From the NCBI GenBank assembly GCA_026168455.1, contig CM047426.1, positions 49,175,589-49,239,588 of the forward strand: DNA of 64,000 bases, written 5' to 3'. The notes beneath the pieces were generated by a model. The model had not been told where the DNA came from and made no database searches. It saw only the letters and a list, made by a program, of their open reading frames with translations. Both the position numbers and the translations under genes were made by a program. Positions 11,189-20,409 of the stretch are shown here, piece after piece (the stretch's first letter is position 1; every line of letters begins with the position of its first letter). The DNA is from Theocolax elegans (taxonomy: Eukaryota > Arthropoda > Insecta > Hymenoptera > Cerocephalidae).

Positions 11189-11627
11189 ACCGACGCGGTG
11201 GCGGAGTGGTGGAAGCGCACCTCGGCCGATCGCGAAAGTTAAGCAGCGCTGAGCGCGGTTAGTACTTGGATGGGAGACCATTCTCGTGCGGCTTTCGTGA
11301 TGGGTTAGGTGTTTTTCACATTCCACAACGTGAGCGGGAGGTGTGAAACATTCGGTTTCGGTGTCAAAGCCTACGCAATGTGACTTTGACACCCAAAAGG
11401 AATCTTTCGAATACACCGGCCATCTCGGGTGAGGTTTTCCCTGCTTCACAGGTTTCCCTCATCCACGGGCATAACCCCGGGCGAATGCGAGATGGTGGGG
11501 TTTTTAAGGGAGGGATAAAGCACCCACACATAGGTGGTAGGTGGACACCGTTAAAGTCCCCCAGGGGATAAACGGTAGGAAGTGCCAGGAAAAAAGAGGG
11601 CACAAAATCAAGAATAAAAAAAAAAAA
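11189..11627 (+). mobile_element. SINE with 5S-rRNA-like head, copy 1
   Basis: The ~440-bp element starts ACCGACGCGGTGGCGGAG and ends in an A-rich tail after AAGAAT. It is flanked by a direct repeat, AAATATATGTAATTCCCC, at 11171-11188 and 11628-11645. Bases ~11220-11280 match the middle of 5S rRNA, including AAGTTAAGCAGCGCTGAGCG and GGTTAGTACTTGGATGGG, the region of the internal RNA polymerase III promoter. Ahead of it TGGCGGAGTGG fits the tRNA-type A-box pattern. These features fit a polymerase III-transcribed, LINE-mobilised SINE. Translations through it are artefacts. It is more complete in the 5S part than copy 2. Confidence 0.88.
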
Positions 11628-11645
11628 ATATATGTAATTCCCCTG

Positions 11646-11798
11646 GAATGTAAAAATTAAAAATCTTTAATACGTTGAGTAAATCAACCGATCCTGTATG
11701 TCCACTGTAAACAGATACTCTAGAGACTGTAATTGGTCCAGAGAAACCAAAAATATATTATTTTTTTCATTTTGTTTTCTTGCATATTAGAACGTCAA
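11646..11798. other. AT-rich spacer with a possible splice acceptor
   Basis: A pyrimidine-rich tract runs into TTGCATATTAG at 11780-11790 and is followed by the ORF at 11799. This looks like a 3' splice site. No matching upstream exon could be assigned with confidence. Confidence 0.3.
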
Positions 11799-12248
11799 AT
11801 GTTCACGTTAGATGATTTTCACCCATTTAGCAAAATAGATGATATGGTATTTGAAAATGGTAAGAAAATGATTCCTCCACGTATAAAAGAGAATAAGATA
11901 CCTCAACATAATCAAATTAGGATGTCGTATGGTGACCTAAATTACATAGGAAATAATAAAGCTATTTTGTATTTTGACAGAGGTATTAGAGGTAAACAAA
12001 TTTTTACTAATTCTATGTATCCACTAAAGCGGCAACCAGTTTATAAAGACATTGTTGTAGTTGATGATATTGTTTTTACATCTACATGTAAATGTGACTC
12101 ATCTAAACAGCACAAAGAAATGTTTCCTCACTTTAGAGTTACTTGTGCGGTAGGGTTAACATGTCCTGCTAGATTAAACAGTATAGAAAAAATTGCTTTA
12201 GCTAGAAATATGAATGCGTCCACTGAAAGTTTTACAACAGCTAGATGA
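11799..12248 (+). CDS. Unassigned ORF of about 149 residues
   Basis: The frame is open from further upstream, but the first ATG is at 11799; an upstream opening at 11733 would need a TTG start. Upstream in the same frame is a short hydrophobic run, which is probably the pyrimidine tract of a splice acceptor ending at 11790. The protein has a mixed composition that looks truly coding. Its C-terminal half has a TCKC motif (two Cys), then two further Cys about 30 residues later in a VTCAVGLTCPA context. I do not recognise the family. A cysteine-patterned structural or envelope-type protein of a large insect DNA virus is one possibility, untested. It may be an exon of a larger gene captured by the 6-kb element. 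Confidence 0.45.
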   Translation: MFTLDDFHPFSKIDDMVFENGKKMIPPRIKENKIPQHNQIRMSYGDLNYIGNNKAILYFDRGIRGKQIFTNSMYPLKRQPVYKDIVVVDDIVFTSTCKCDSSKQHKEMFPHFRVTCAVGLTCPARLNSIEKIALARNMNASTESFTTAR

Positions 12249-12506
12249 ATGTTAATAAGATATTGGGTATAAGGTCAAGCACTGTCCAGTATACTGGTGA
12301 TACTGGCCCAGTGTAGGGTTTTATACATTACTTTTAGTTTTAAGTTTTATTTAGTTTTATTTAGTTTTATTTTAGTTTTTAAACTATAGAACTAAGGTTT
12401 ATGCCACCCTATGTACAGATAAATTAATTTTATCTCTATAGGTTTTTACTGCATTTTTTGTAATGTTTTGTAAATATTTGTCGGCTTAATAAATAAATAA
12501 ATAAAA
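12249..12506 (+). repeat. LINE-like 3' end with AATA tail
   Basis: The stretch ends in TAATAAATAAATAAATAAAA at about 12487-12506, a common 3' end of insect non-LTR retrotransposons. Upstream are repeated TTTAGTTTTATTTAG tracts and a perfect 12-bp palindrome, CCAGTATACTGG, near 12277. The orientation agrees with the LINE reverse transcriptase, but 3 kb lie between that frame and this tail. It may therefore be the end of the same element after insertions, or of another one. Confidence 0.5.
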
Positions 12507-12587
12507 TCTAAACAATGCTCTTTCAAACCTGATGTGACAGATACACTCCTCAAACTATATTTATGTTCATAAATTCTCTTTTTTTTA

Positions 12588-13179
12588 GAACAAAATATTA
12601 TGAATAAATTTAAATGAGAAAGTCTTGAGAATATTCATATTTTTTTTTTTTATTCTTGATTTTGTGCCCTCTTTTTTCCTGGCACTTTCTACCGTTTATC
12701 CCCTGGGGGACATTAACGGTGTTCACCTACCACCTATGTGTGGGTGCTTTGTCCCTCCCTTAAAAACCCCACCATCTCGCATTCGCCCGGGGTTATGCCC
12801 GTGGATGAGGGAAACCTGTGAAGCAGGGAAAACCTCACCCGAGATGGCCGGTGTATTCGAAACATTCTTTTTGGATGTCAAAATCACATTGCGTAGGCCT
12901 TGACACCGAAACCGAATGTTTCACACCTCCCGCTCACGTTGTGAAGTGTGAAAAAACTCCTAACCCGCCACGAAAGCCAAGCGACCGAGAGCGTCACCCA
13001 TCCACTTGGGTACCGCGCTCAATACTGCTTAACTTCTGCGACCGGCCAAGGTGCGTCTCCGCCACTCCGCCACCGCGTCGGTGAGAATATTTATATATTT
13101 AAGAATGATAAGAATGTTAATTTAATGTTAGAGTCAAGTAAATTAAATAAGATTTATCATCCTATCTTAACTTAACTTA
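12588..13179 (-). repeat. Right inverted terminal repeat, split by a SINE
   Basis: Positions 12588-12640 and 13083-13179 together are the inverted counterpart of 7171-7310. The 442 bases between them are a SINE. The left arm shows what the empty site looked like and therefore confirms the insertion boundaries. Confidence 0.9.
12641..13082 (-). mobile_element. SINE with 5S-rRNA-like head, copy 2
   Basis: This copy is inverted relative to copy 1, with its A-rich tail (T-run on the + strand) at 12641 and its head at 13082. It inserted into the right inverted terminal repeat of the 6-kb element. The flanks GAGAATATTCATAT (12627-12640) and GAGAATATTTATAT (13083-13096) are the target-site duplication. 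The 5S-like head is more diverged than in copy 1, whereas the body and tail match closely. Copy 2 may be older, or its head may have decayed without selection for transcription. Confidence 0.88.
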
Positions 13180-13568
13180 GTTTATTGGTGTGAATTTATT
13201 TAGGTGTGGGTCCTTGGAGTGGGGAGGCCTTTTTTGAGGGTATAAATATCGGTGTGGAATAGTTTTTCATTTCAGTCCCTGATGAGGAACAGCAGCGAGC
13301 TCGAAACGTCGGTCAGCATATTTGGGGTTAGTAGATTTTTGGTGCAGGGGGGCAGTCAGATTGCTTTATTAATAATTTGTTTTTATTTTCAGTTAGTGTT
13401 TTTATTTTCAGTTAGTGTTTTTATTTTTTATTTTTTATTTTTATTTTTATAGATTCTTCGGGGGTGATTATAAGTAGGGGCAACCTGACTGCCCATATAA
13501 TTGACTGTAAGACCGATAAAAATATTAATTAATTTAGTTATACTACAGTCGACATAAGTAATATTTTA
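13180..13568. other. Non-coding segment with hammerhead-like core and hairpin
   Basis: No gene is present. The segment carries a hammerhead-ribozyme-like core at 13279-13310, a duplicated CAGTTAGTGTTTTTATTTT tract at about 13390-13420, and a 15-bp inverted repeat at 13350-13364 / 13480-13494 with one mismatch. It lies between the 6-kb element and Gypsy gag and may be a fragment of yet another retroelement. Confidence 0.5.
13279..13310 (+). ncRNA. Candidate hammerhead ribozyme core
   Basis: CTGATGAG (13279-13286) and CGAAAC (13302-13307), followed by GTC, reproduce the conserved hammerhead core and a legal NUH cleavage triplet at the expected spacing. Hammerheads of this kind are known in Penelope-like retroelements. 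The helices are weak: stem II shows only one or two good pairs and stem I is interrupted. This is therefore a decayed ribozyme or a chance match. Activity is not implied. Confidence 0.3.
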
Positions 13569-15259
13569 TTAATTCAATTGATTTTGATACTCGTTCCAAC
13601 GACCAAATTGTAAATTTGGCCTATTATAATTACGACTGTTATTCGAGCGACTTTGTGAGATATGAGAACTGTTTATGGGATTGCGTCGGTTGTTATTATC
13701 GGAAAATCTTTCTGCAAAACTTCGTGCTAGCTTGAAACAATTTATGGCTCCATGATCAGTTTTAGAACAATATTGACATACAATTGGAGTGTTATTCGAA
13801 ATATAGTTTACTTTACGCGTTTCTCGAGTTGAACGAGAACGAGCCTCGTCTCGGCTCGGCGTCTCCTCGTCCATGACGCTACAAGCGTACTCGCGCTCCA
13901 CCTCAAGCGCTTGTTCACGAGAATTTTAAACAATCTCGCCTTAGTTCAAGCATGAACTGATCTGCTATCGCAACTCGTCCCTCTCTGTCGGCCGCTTTGA
14001 CTATTTCATTTTTTATTTCTTCTAACCGATTAAAGTAAGCAACGACTGTCTCATTGTTTCTCTGTTTTAATTTAGCAAGGTCTCCCGTCCACTCTTAATA
14101 TGTTTTTATTAATCCGAAGGTGTTTTCGAAAAAATCGGTTGTCTCTTTGATAGAATTAAAATTTTCTCCGCGCGCACAAGTTAAAGCTTTCCCATATAAA
14201 CGCATTCGAATAAGTTTTGTTAATTCTTTCTCGTATTCCGACGGTAAAATTTCTTTTGCTTCATTGCATCCGTCCAAAAATTGCGATAAATGTATGTTAT
14301 GACCGTTAAATCTAAAGCGTCCTTCAGCGATAAACCTCGAATTTGAGACGTCATTGTTTTATTATTAATTTGTTTTTTAACTTCACTCCTATCTAATTTT
14401 TTGGTTTTGTTCCGGTGTTTGTTATTAATTCGTCTAAATTAATTTTATTAAATAATTCGTCTTGAATCTCAGAAGAGTTTGCTTGTTCGGGTGATCTAAT
14501 TAATTGATTATCGAAGGGAATTGTAAAATCTGTCGCGCCTTGAATTAGGTCTTCGTCGAGTACTTTCGCCGTGTCTGTTACTAATGCCTTTGTTTCCTCA
14601 GTCTCTTTTTCGATCGGTGCGGAAAAAATATTTAACGCGCCTTTTATCTTATTTATAATACCTTGTAAAGTTGTCCCTTTTTTTACACTTTCTTGTAAAC
14701 TTTCTATGATTTTGGGTTTCTCGAGATAAGAATCTAACAACTCTTTTTTCACTTCAGTCGCGAAACGTTTTCTTACCGAGCTTATAACGTTATCCGGTGT
14801 TAAAATCAATGGTTCATATGGACGATTAATTGGGGCTGGCGTACTAAAATAGGATTATTCGCGATAAGTTCTTTTTGTTCCTCGTATTGCAAAACAGCGG
14901 GTTTTAAGCTAAAATGTTTTACGCGCGTGGGAGTAATTATCGTGTTTCTTGCTCGTTTTTACTAACTTCAGAAATAGAAAGATTGGTTGGAAAAAAGGGT
15001 CTCTATATTCAAAATCGCGAGGTATTTTTATAGACAATGAAATATTTGCTGCACTTTTTTCTAGTTTATCCTTTAAATAATTTATTTCTTTTGTCAAATT
15101 TTGCACTGTTACCCTAGGCGTTTTAGTTAAATCGAGAGTATCGAGAGTCTGAACTTTTTTTTTGTATAAATTTAATAACGTATTATTCATAGAGAATTCT
15201 ACACTCGTGTTTCTTTGTTTATTTACATTACAATCAGTATTTTTAAGCAAACCTGACAT
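13569..15259 (-). pseudogene. gag: Decayed gag of the Gypsy-type retrotransposon
   Basis: Four - strand fragments follow one another: 15259-14909 (coiled, N-terminal), 14809-14393 (matrix/linker), 14277-14095 and 13901-13569. The third carries the capsid-like string beginning MDGCNEAKEILPSEYEKEL, similar to Gypsy capsids of insects. The last ends with a zinc knuckle of the CX2CX4HX4C type (C42, C45, H50, C55), the RNA-binding nucleocapsid motif. Frame changes and stops between the fragments mean no capsid could be made. Pol of the same strand follows only after the 6-kb element and the adjoining 13180-13568 segment, which suggests a single interrupted copy. Confidence 0.85.
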
Positions 15260-15290
15260 TTTTTTTTCTAAGCACCTTATTCCTTTAATC

Positions 15291-15488
15291 TCATTTTTCT
15301 CTCAAAAATGTGAGTTTCCTGGCCGGTGCACCAAATTTATTATAATAATTAATGCAATCTGTCACGTGCAGACTTGTACCAGCTACTATAAAAATATTAC
15401 ACGAAGCCAAATGGTTAATAAACCATTCACGTTCCTTTCGCTCTTGTTTGACTAGGACTAGCCTTACGTCTCCGGGAGTAGCGAGCAA
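15291..15488 (-). other. Short frame upstream of gag, probably leader region
   Basis: A 65-residue - strand frame precedes gag. It overlaps the candidate primer binding site at 15335-15316, so it is more likely LTR/leader sequence than a gene. No second copy of this sequence was found to define an LTR. Confidence 0.3.
15316..15335 (-). other. Candidate primer binding site of the Gypsy relic
   Basis: On the - strand TTTGGTGCACCGGCCAGGAA lies ~60 bases upstream of the gag ATG. TGG followed by a 7-base acceptor-stem-like run is the form of a retroelement primer site. The tRNA was not identified and the LTR end before it is not a clear CA, so the call is tentative. Confidence 0.35.
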
Positions 15489-16123
15489 AGTTATTTTGAG
15501 AGCAGAGATGTAGGATATAATGTGGGATAATAAAATAATATACTTTTTTTATTCATATTAATCATGCATTATTTATTTAAATTTGTTAACATAATAATAT
15601 ACTGTTTTCTTTTAAATGAACATGTGTAACTAAATTATTCTAGCTTTTTAATGGACAAAGACACACATAAAATTACACTATTTTATTAACAATTGCATAA
15701 AATTATTTAAGTCAAATAACGATTTTAATTTTGATTATATAAACAATTGTACGGCGAATACGTTAACAAAATATAGGATGAAATATACACAATGTTATAT
15801 TATTATAAACATTAATAATGAATAATCGAGATAAGAATTCTAATAAATAAATGCAGGTTAAATTAAAAATTGTTGCCGTTAAAAACTTGAATTACTGTCA
15901 ATAAATTGCAATTCAACCAATAAATATTGCAAATAAAATGCAATGCAAAGAAGAATTATTATAAATAAATTGCAGTACCAAATAATAATTGTTGTAAGAG
16001 AAAACGGTTGGTTCAGTAATTGAAATAACATAAAATATCAGGTTTGCCTTTGCGAATATTACAAGCGTATAGATAGCCGAAAAGAATATACCTTAAATAC
16101 CCAAATATGTATAGATATATATG
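15489..16123. other. AT-rich region without a recognisable gene
   Basis: Only AT-rich sequence with irregular AATAAATTGCAA-like repetitions (about 15840-15985) is visible. The 5' LTR of the - strand Gypsy relic should be here, but no boundary or matching copy near 1-2.5 kb was found. Confidence 0.5.
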
Positions 16124-16436
16124 TACAGGGTGGACCATTTTAATGGATCCACCCAAATATCTTCCAAAATAATCGTTAACCAAAAAAATTGTTCCTACAA
16201 AAGTTGTCCAGGTCAAAGGGGGCAATATGTCGGTGCAATTAGCTTTGACCTTGAACTTTACTTTCAAGGTCATCTGGAGGTCAACTTTTTCTTTTAAATG
16301 GGAACCCCTATTTTTGACACCGGATTCGGAAAGAGCGGATAATTCTACGCCCGAAACGGTATTTCAAAATTTTTTTGTATGACCCTTAGAAGGTCATTGC
16401 AAGGTGAAATGCTAAAAAGTACTGTGGTTGCAACAA

Positions 16437-16515
16437 CTCAATAACCCAATAACCCAAATAGCCCAAATAACCCAAATAACTCAATAACCCAAGAACTCAA
16501 CAACCCAATAACCTA
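16437..16515. repeat. CCCAATAA-type microsatellite
   Basis: Irregular repeats of AATAACCCA and close variants run for about 80 bases. They lie just past the surviving end of the transposase pseudogene and probably replaced or interrupted its C-terminal part. Confidence 0.85.
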
Positions 16516-17024
16516 ATCAGGTAACCGTTGACTATGCCACACCACACCATAAGGCTCCATCGGTTTTGATGATCAATAGCTCTATGCCAGTGGGGATTTT
16601 CATCAGACCAGTAGGGGCATTTATGTCTATTCAGTTACCCATCACTGTAAAATTTAGCCTCATTTGAAAACATAACAAATCTAAAAAATTGTGGGTCATT
16701 TTGTATCATTCCTAAAGCCCACTGGAAAAATTGAAGACGTAATTGAATGTGATTCATTCTTAATTCCTGAACTAAAGTTATGTGGTAGGGATGGTAATGA
16801 AGAAAATTCAAAATTCTTTAAGCCGTTCTTCGTATTATACCAATTTCCCTTTCAATTTGCCGACTGCTTATCTGTGGATCGAGATGTCCACCCCGGGCTC
16901 TAGCAGTTAATCGACGTATTCTCGTGTGATTAGGATGCCTCCTCAAAGGAAACCGTTCAGTATACAGTCGAGCTGCTGCACGGTAATTGTTTTGACAAGT
17001 TTCGGATCCACGATGATTTTTTTT
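16504..17024 (-). pseudogene. Transposase pseudogene (Tc1/mariner superfamily)
   Basis: Read on the - strand, one frame runs from about 17024 to 16504 through two in-frame stops. It keeps landmarks of insect mariner-like transposases: an Arg-rich helical segment, then FSNEAKFYSDG (the family's DE-containing strand), NRHKCPYWSDENPHW and WCGIVNG. The catalytic Asp of the first motif seems replaced by Asn (SNEA where SDEA is usual). The N-terminal DNA-binding part and the C-terminus are missing. The enzyme would cut and paste the element at TA sites, but stops and truncation rule out function. The frame was missed by a stop-to-stop search because of the stops. Confidence 0.8.
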
Positions 17025-17041
17025 ATTATTTTAAGTATGGA

Positions 17042-18115
17042 CTAGCTAAAATCCTCACTCGCTCACGCTCGCTCGCTGAAAAATCATTATGTAATAGATA
17101 ATATTAAATTAAACTAAAAAATATTTTATTATTTAACTACATTCAATTATTATTTATTAAATTGTACCCATATAGATTTATTATCATATGTATAATAATT
17201 AATCAATTTATTCTTATTATATGATGAATTAAAATGATAATATTAAAAAAATAGAAATTATCTATAAAAATAATTATTTTTGTATGAAATAGAGTTTAAT
17301 TATTATCGCAATAGCACTTTTCATAAATGAATTATTATTGATTTTTTATTGTCATGTGATATGTATACATCCTTTGCAAATAATTATTTTATTTATTTAG
17401 CAGTACTTATTAATTTATGTGTTATTGGTAATTTGGTAATAGCACTTTTTATACACTGAGAAAAATATTATAATAAATATTAAAATAATCTATATTAAAA
17501 ATTACTATATTGTATAGGAAAAGTGTGACATCTCAGCAATATAATAATTTTTACTATGTTATATAGTAAAATTTAGATATAATACCTTTTAATATCCAAT
17601 ATCGTAATTTTTATTATATAAGTCAGCAAATTTTATTATTCAATCTGGTATTTTTTAAATGCGAATTTAAGGAAGTAAAAATGAATTATATTTTGTTTTT
17701 AATTAATTCGAAATAGAATGTATATATTGGGGGAATTACTTTTGTCAATTAAGTACTACAGAAGCATTTAATATTTGGAGATTTAATTATATACTATTCT
17801 TACGCAGTTGATCGCAATTTTTATTCACTCGCATATATTTATTCATTACACTTATTAGTCACAAACTTAAATATTATTTCAATCGCTATCATTGCAATAC
17901 GCTGAACGGAAGATACATTTTCGCATAATAACTAAATATCTTGTTGTTTCTTATATACTAGTTGACACATTTTTGAGCATTTGCGAGAATAACTGGAAAA
18001 ATAGAAAATTTTATACACGCCACCTATTGGACGAATGGAGTAATTAGAATATAGCGTTAAATTTTTAATAGCCTTAAATTAAAAAGTCGTCTCAAAACAA
18101 TTGAATACTGAAAAA
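17042..18115 (+). repeat. Left arm of the foldback element
   Basis: This ~1.07-kb AT-rich arm matches the reverse complement of the right arm over its whole length, for example the segment containing CACGCCACCTATTGGACGAA near 18018. It contains no coding frame. Confidence 0.88.
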
Positions 18116-18536
18116 GAAATGAACGTATACGCGTATATAAAATATTTCTACAATACATATTATACAAATTTTAATATATGTAGTATATACATTTCACTAT
18201 ATATGATGTAAGAACTTTTGTTATTTTGATATTAAAATTTGCTATTTACGTAAGATTAATTATAACATTACATATTAAATATTGTAAAACTTTATTTTAT
18301 AAATTTTATAAAATAACAAAATATAGTATAAATATTGTAATAATTTTTGTCTATATATATAACTAATTTATATAAAAACTCAACCAAATAATTAAATATT
18401 GATCATACATATATAATTATAATTTATTTATATATTAGGTAGTTTATGTTATTATGTATTATGGTACTTATAGTATTTATGGTATTTATGTTATTTATAT
18501 TATTTTATTACTATTTATTATTATTTTTATTATTAT

Positions 18537-18905
18537 CTACTGGAACGCACATTACGAAATTAAAAAAAAAACATTTCTTTCTGAAGATGATTTCCAGGTC
18601 CCTAATGTTACCTCCAGATCATCGCGGCATCATCTACTGGAACGCACATTACGAAATTAAAAAAAAAATTAATTTATTCCTGTAGATGATGTCCAGGTCC
18701 CTTATGATACCTCCAGATCATCGCGGCATCATTCACTGGAACGCACATTACGAAATTTAAAAAAAAATTAATTTCTTCCTGCAGATGATATCCAGGTCCC
18801 TTATGTTGCCTCCAGATCATCGCGGCATCATCTACTGGAACAAACATTACGAAATTAAAAAAAAAATATTCCCTTCCTGTTGATGATATCCAGTCCTTCA
18901 TGTTA
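18537..18905. repeat. Divergent ~97-bp satellite block 1 inside the foldback element
   Basis: About four monomers with the signature CATCATCTACTGGAACG, an A-run, TTCCTGTAGATGATG and CCAGGTCCC. They are more diverged from each other than those in the main array. Their two arms are closer to a perfect inverted repeat than those of the main-array monomers. Confidence 0.92.
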
Positions 18906-19330
18906 CCTTTAGTTATAACTGATCGATATAAGCAAATAAATAATCGAATTAAATAATCGAGGTTTTTTTTATAAAAAAGTTAAGCATTATTTCTAATTAA
19001 TCCGTGTGGTTCCACGATCACTTTCATTAAAAAAAATTCATTTTTTCGAAAATTCAAGAGAGATAAGAAGAGTTAAAAAATAAAAAGTCTGCCCGTACGG
19101 ACGTACGAACGTACGCTCAGACTTAAACTTTTAAACCAATAAAAAATTAATTAAATACCTATAAAAAATTCAAACGCTATGTCTAATTATTCCTTTGGGT
19201 GCCGCGATCATATTGAATTAAAAAAAATTAATTTTTATAAACTATTTAAAAAAATATAACATAATTTATACTTAAATCGAAATGTAGACAGTATAAAATT
19301 TTAATATAATGTGGATGAATGTGGATGTGG
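18906..19330. repeat. 420-bp block, copy 1 of a direct repeat
   Basis: It begins TATAACTGATCGATATAAGC near 18914 and matches 20410-20850 with small differences, about 1.51 kb away. It contains a short GTACGGACGTACG-type repeat near 19094. It follows a satellite block in both places, so block and satellite were duplicated together. Confidence 0.85.
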
Positions 19331-19477
19331 ATAATATCATTTAATATCTACTTAATGAACTGAATTTTCCTGAATTTCTGAGAATTGATCTACTACTTAC
19401 ATCCTACATTCTAGTAATGTTGTTAATATCTCTTAGTTTATTAACAAAATTATCATAAATTTATAATAATTACTGTA

Positions 19478-20409
19478 TATCTTGGAAGGTCAATTACGAA
19501 ATTATAAAAAATCATTTCTTTCTGGAGATGATTTCCAGGTCCCCAATGTTACCTCCAGGTTAACGGGGCAACATTTACTGAAAGGCCTATTACGGAATCA
19601 AAAAAAAATATTTGCTTCCTGTAGTAGATGTCCAGGTCCCTAATGTTACCTCCAGGTCATCGGGACATCATCTACTGGAAGGTTCATTATAAAAATAAAA
19701 AAAAAATTTCTTCCTGTAGATGATGTCCAGGTCTCTAATGTTACCTCCAGGTTAACGGGATAACATCTACTGGAAAGCCTATTACGAAACAAAAAAAAAA
19801 ATTTTTCCTGTAGATGATGTTCAGGTCCCTTATGTTACCTCCAGATCATCGCGGCATCATCTACTGGAACGCACATTACGAAATTAAAAAAAAATTTTCT
19901 TCTTGTAGAAGATGTCCAGGTCCTTACTGTTACCTCTAGGTCGACGGGGCATAATCTATTGGCAGGCATATTACGAAGACAAAAAAAAAAATTTTTCTTC
20001 CTGTAGGAGATGTCTAGGTCGGTAATGTTACCTCCAGGTCAACAGGGCATCATCTACTGGAAGACCTATTACGAAATAAAAAAAAAAATTTTCTTTCTGT
20101 AGATGATGTGCAGGTCACTAATTTTACCTCCAGGTCATCGGGGCAACATCTACTGAAAGGCATATTACGAAATTAAAAAACAAAATTTTTCTTCCTGTAG
20201 AAGATTTCTAGGTCCGTAATGTTACCTCCAGGTCATCGGGGTAACTACTGTGAGACTTATTACGATATAAAAAAAAAAAAAATTTTCTTCCTGTAGAAGA
20301 TGTCCAGGTCCCTACTGTTACCTCCAGGTCGACGGGGCATCATCTACTGGAGCCCATATTACGAAATTAAAAAAAATATTCCCTTTCTGTTGATGATGTC
20401 CAGTCCTTA
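19478..20409. repeat. Divergent ~97-bp satellite block 2 inside the foldback element
   Basis: About nine or ten monomers of the same family as block 1, with variants CATCATCTACTGGAAGG and TTACCTCCAGGTCATCGGGG. These wordings also occur in the rarer monomer types of the main array, linking the two. Confidence 0.92.

Larger units (their letters stand above)
7171..13179. mobile_element. 6.0-kb element with ~140-bp inverted terminal repeats
   Basis: The segment is bounded by near-identical inverted repeats starting with TAAGTTAAGTTAAG and it separates gag from pol of the Gypsy relic. Inside are a broken LINE reverse transcriptase, a 188-residue ORF, an ORF of about 149 residues, a LINE-like A-rich tail and two later SINE insertions. 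No transposase of a known superfamily was recognised. No convincing target-site duplication was found at the outer ends (TCCTTG on the left, GTTTATT on the right). It may be a non-autonomous DNA transposon loaded with other elements, an unfamiliar autonomous element, or an inverted duplication. Confidence 0.7.
16124..17036 (-). mobile_element. Tc1/mariner-type transposon remnant
   Basis: A terminal sequence TACAGGGTGGACCATTTTAA starts at 16124, in the style of insect transposon ends that begin CAGGGTG. The - strand then runs from a transposase pseudogene (17024-16504) into ~300 bases of 3' non-coding sequence. The 5' end is missing where the foldback element begins at 17042. A CCCAATAA microsatellite at about 16437-16515 lies between the transposase and the terminus. 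The remnant is dead. Confidence 0.7.

Noticed and set aside
11168..11603. Proline- and cysteine-rich ORFs over the SINE on both strands
   Set aside because: They are translations of a polymerase III-type SINE and recur in copy 2 (12625-13175).
11189..11627. Functional 5S rRNA gene
   Set aside because: Only the middle of the 5S sequence is present, the ends differ, and it is embedded in a tailed, duplicated-target SINE.
9201..12248. Two-exon gene joining the 188-residue ORF to the ORF at 11799
   Set aside because: A donor-like GGGTGAAAA ends the first ORF and an acceptor-like TATTAG precedes the second, but the codon phases do not agree for the simplest junction and there is no other support.
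12341..12380. Telomeric or TTAGG-type repeat near TTTAGTTTTATTTAG
   Set aside because: The repeats are irregular and do not match the insect telomere unit.
16013..16273. 86-residue - strand ORF near the mariner end
   Set aside because: It runs across the transposon terminus and its non-coding 3' region, so it is not a gene.
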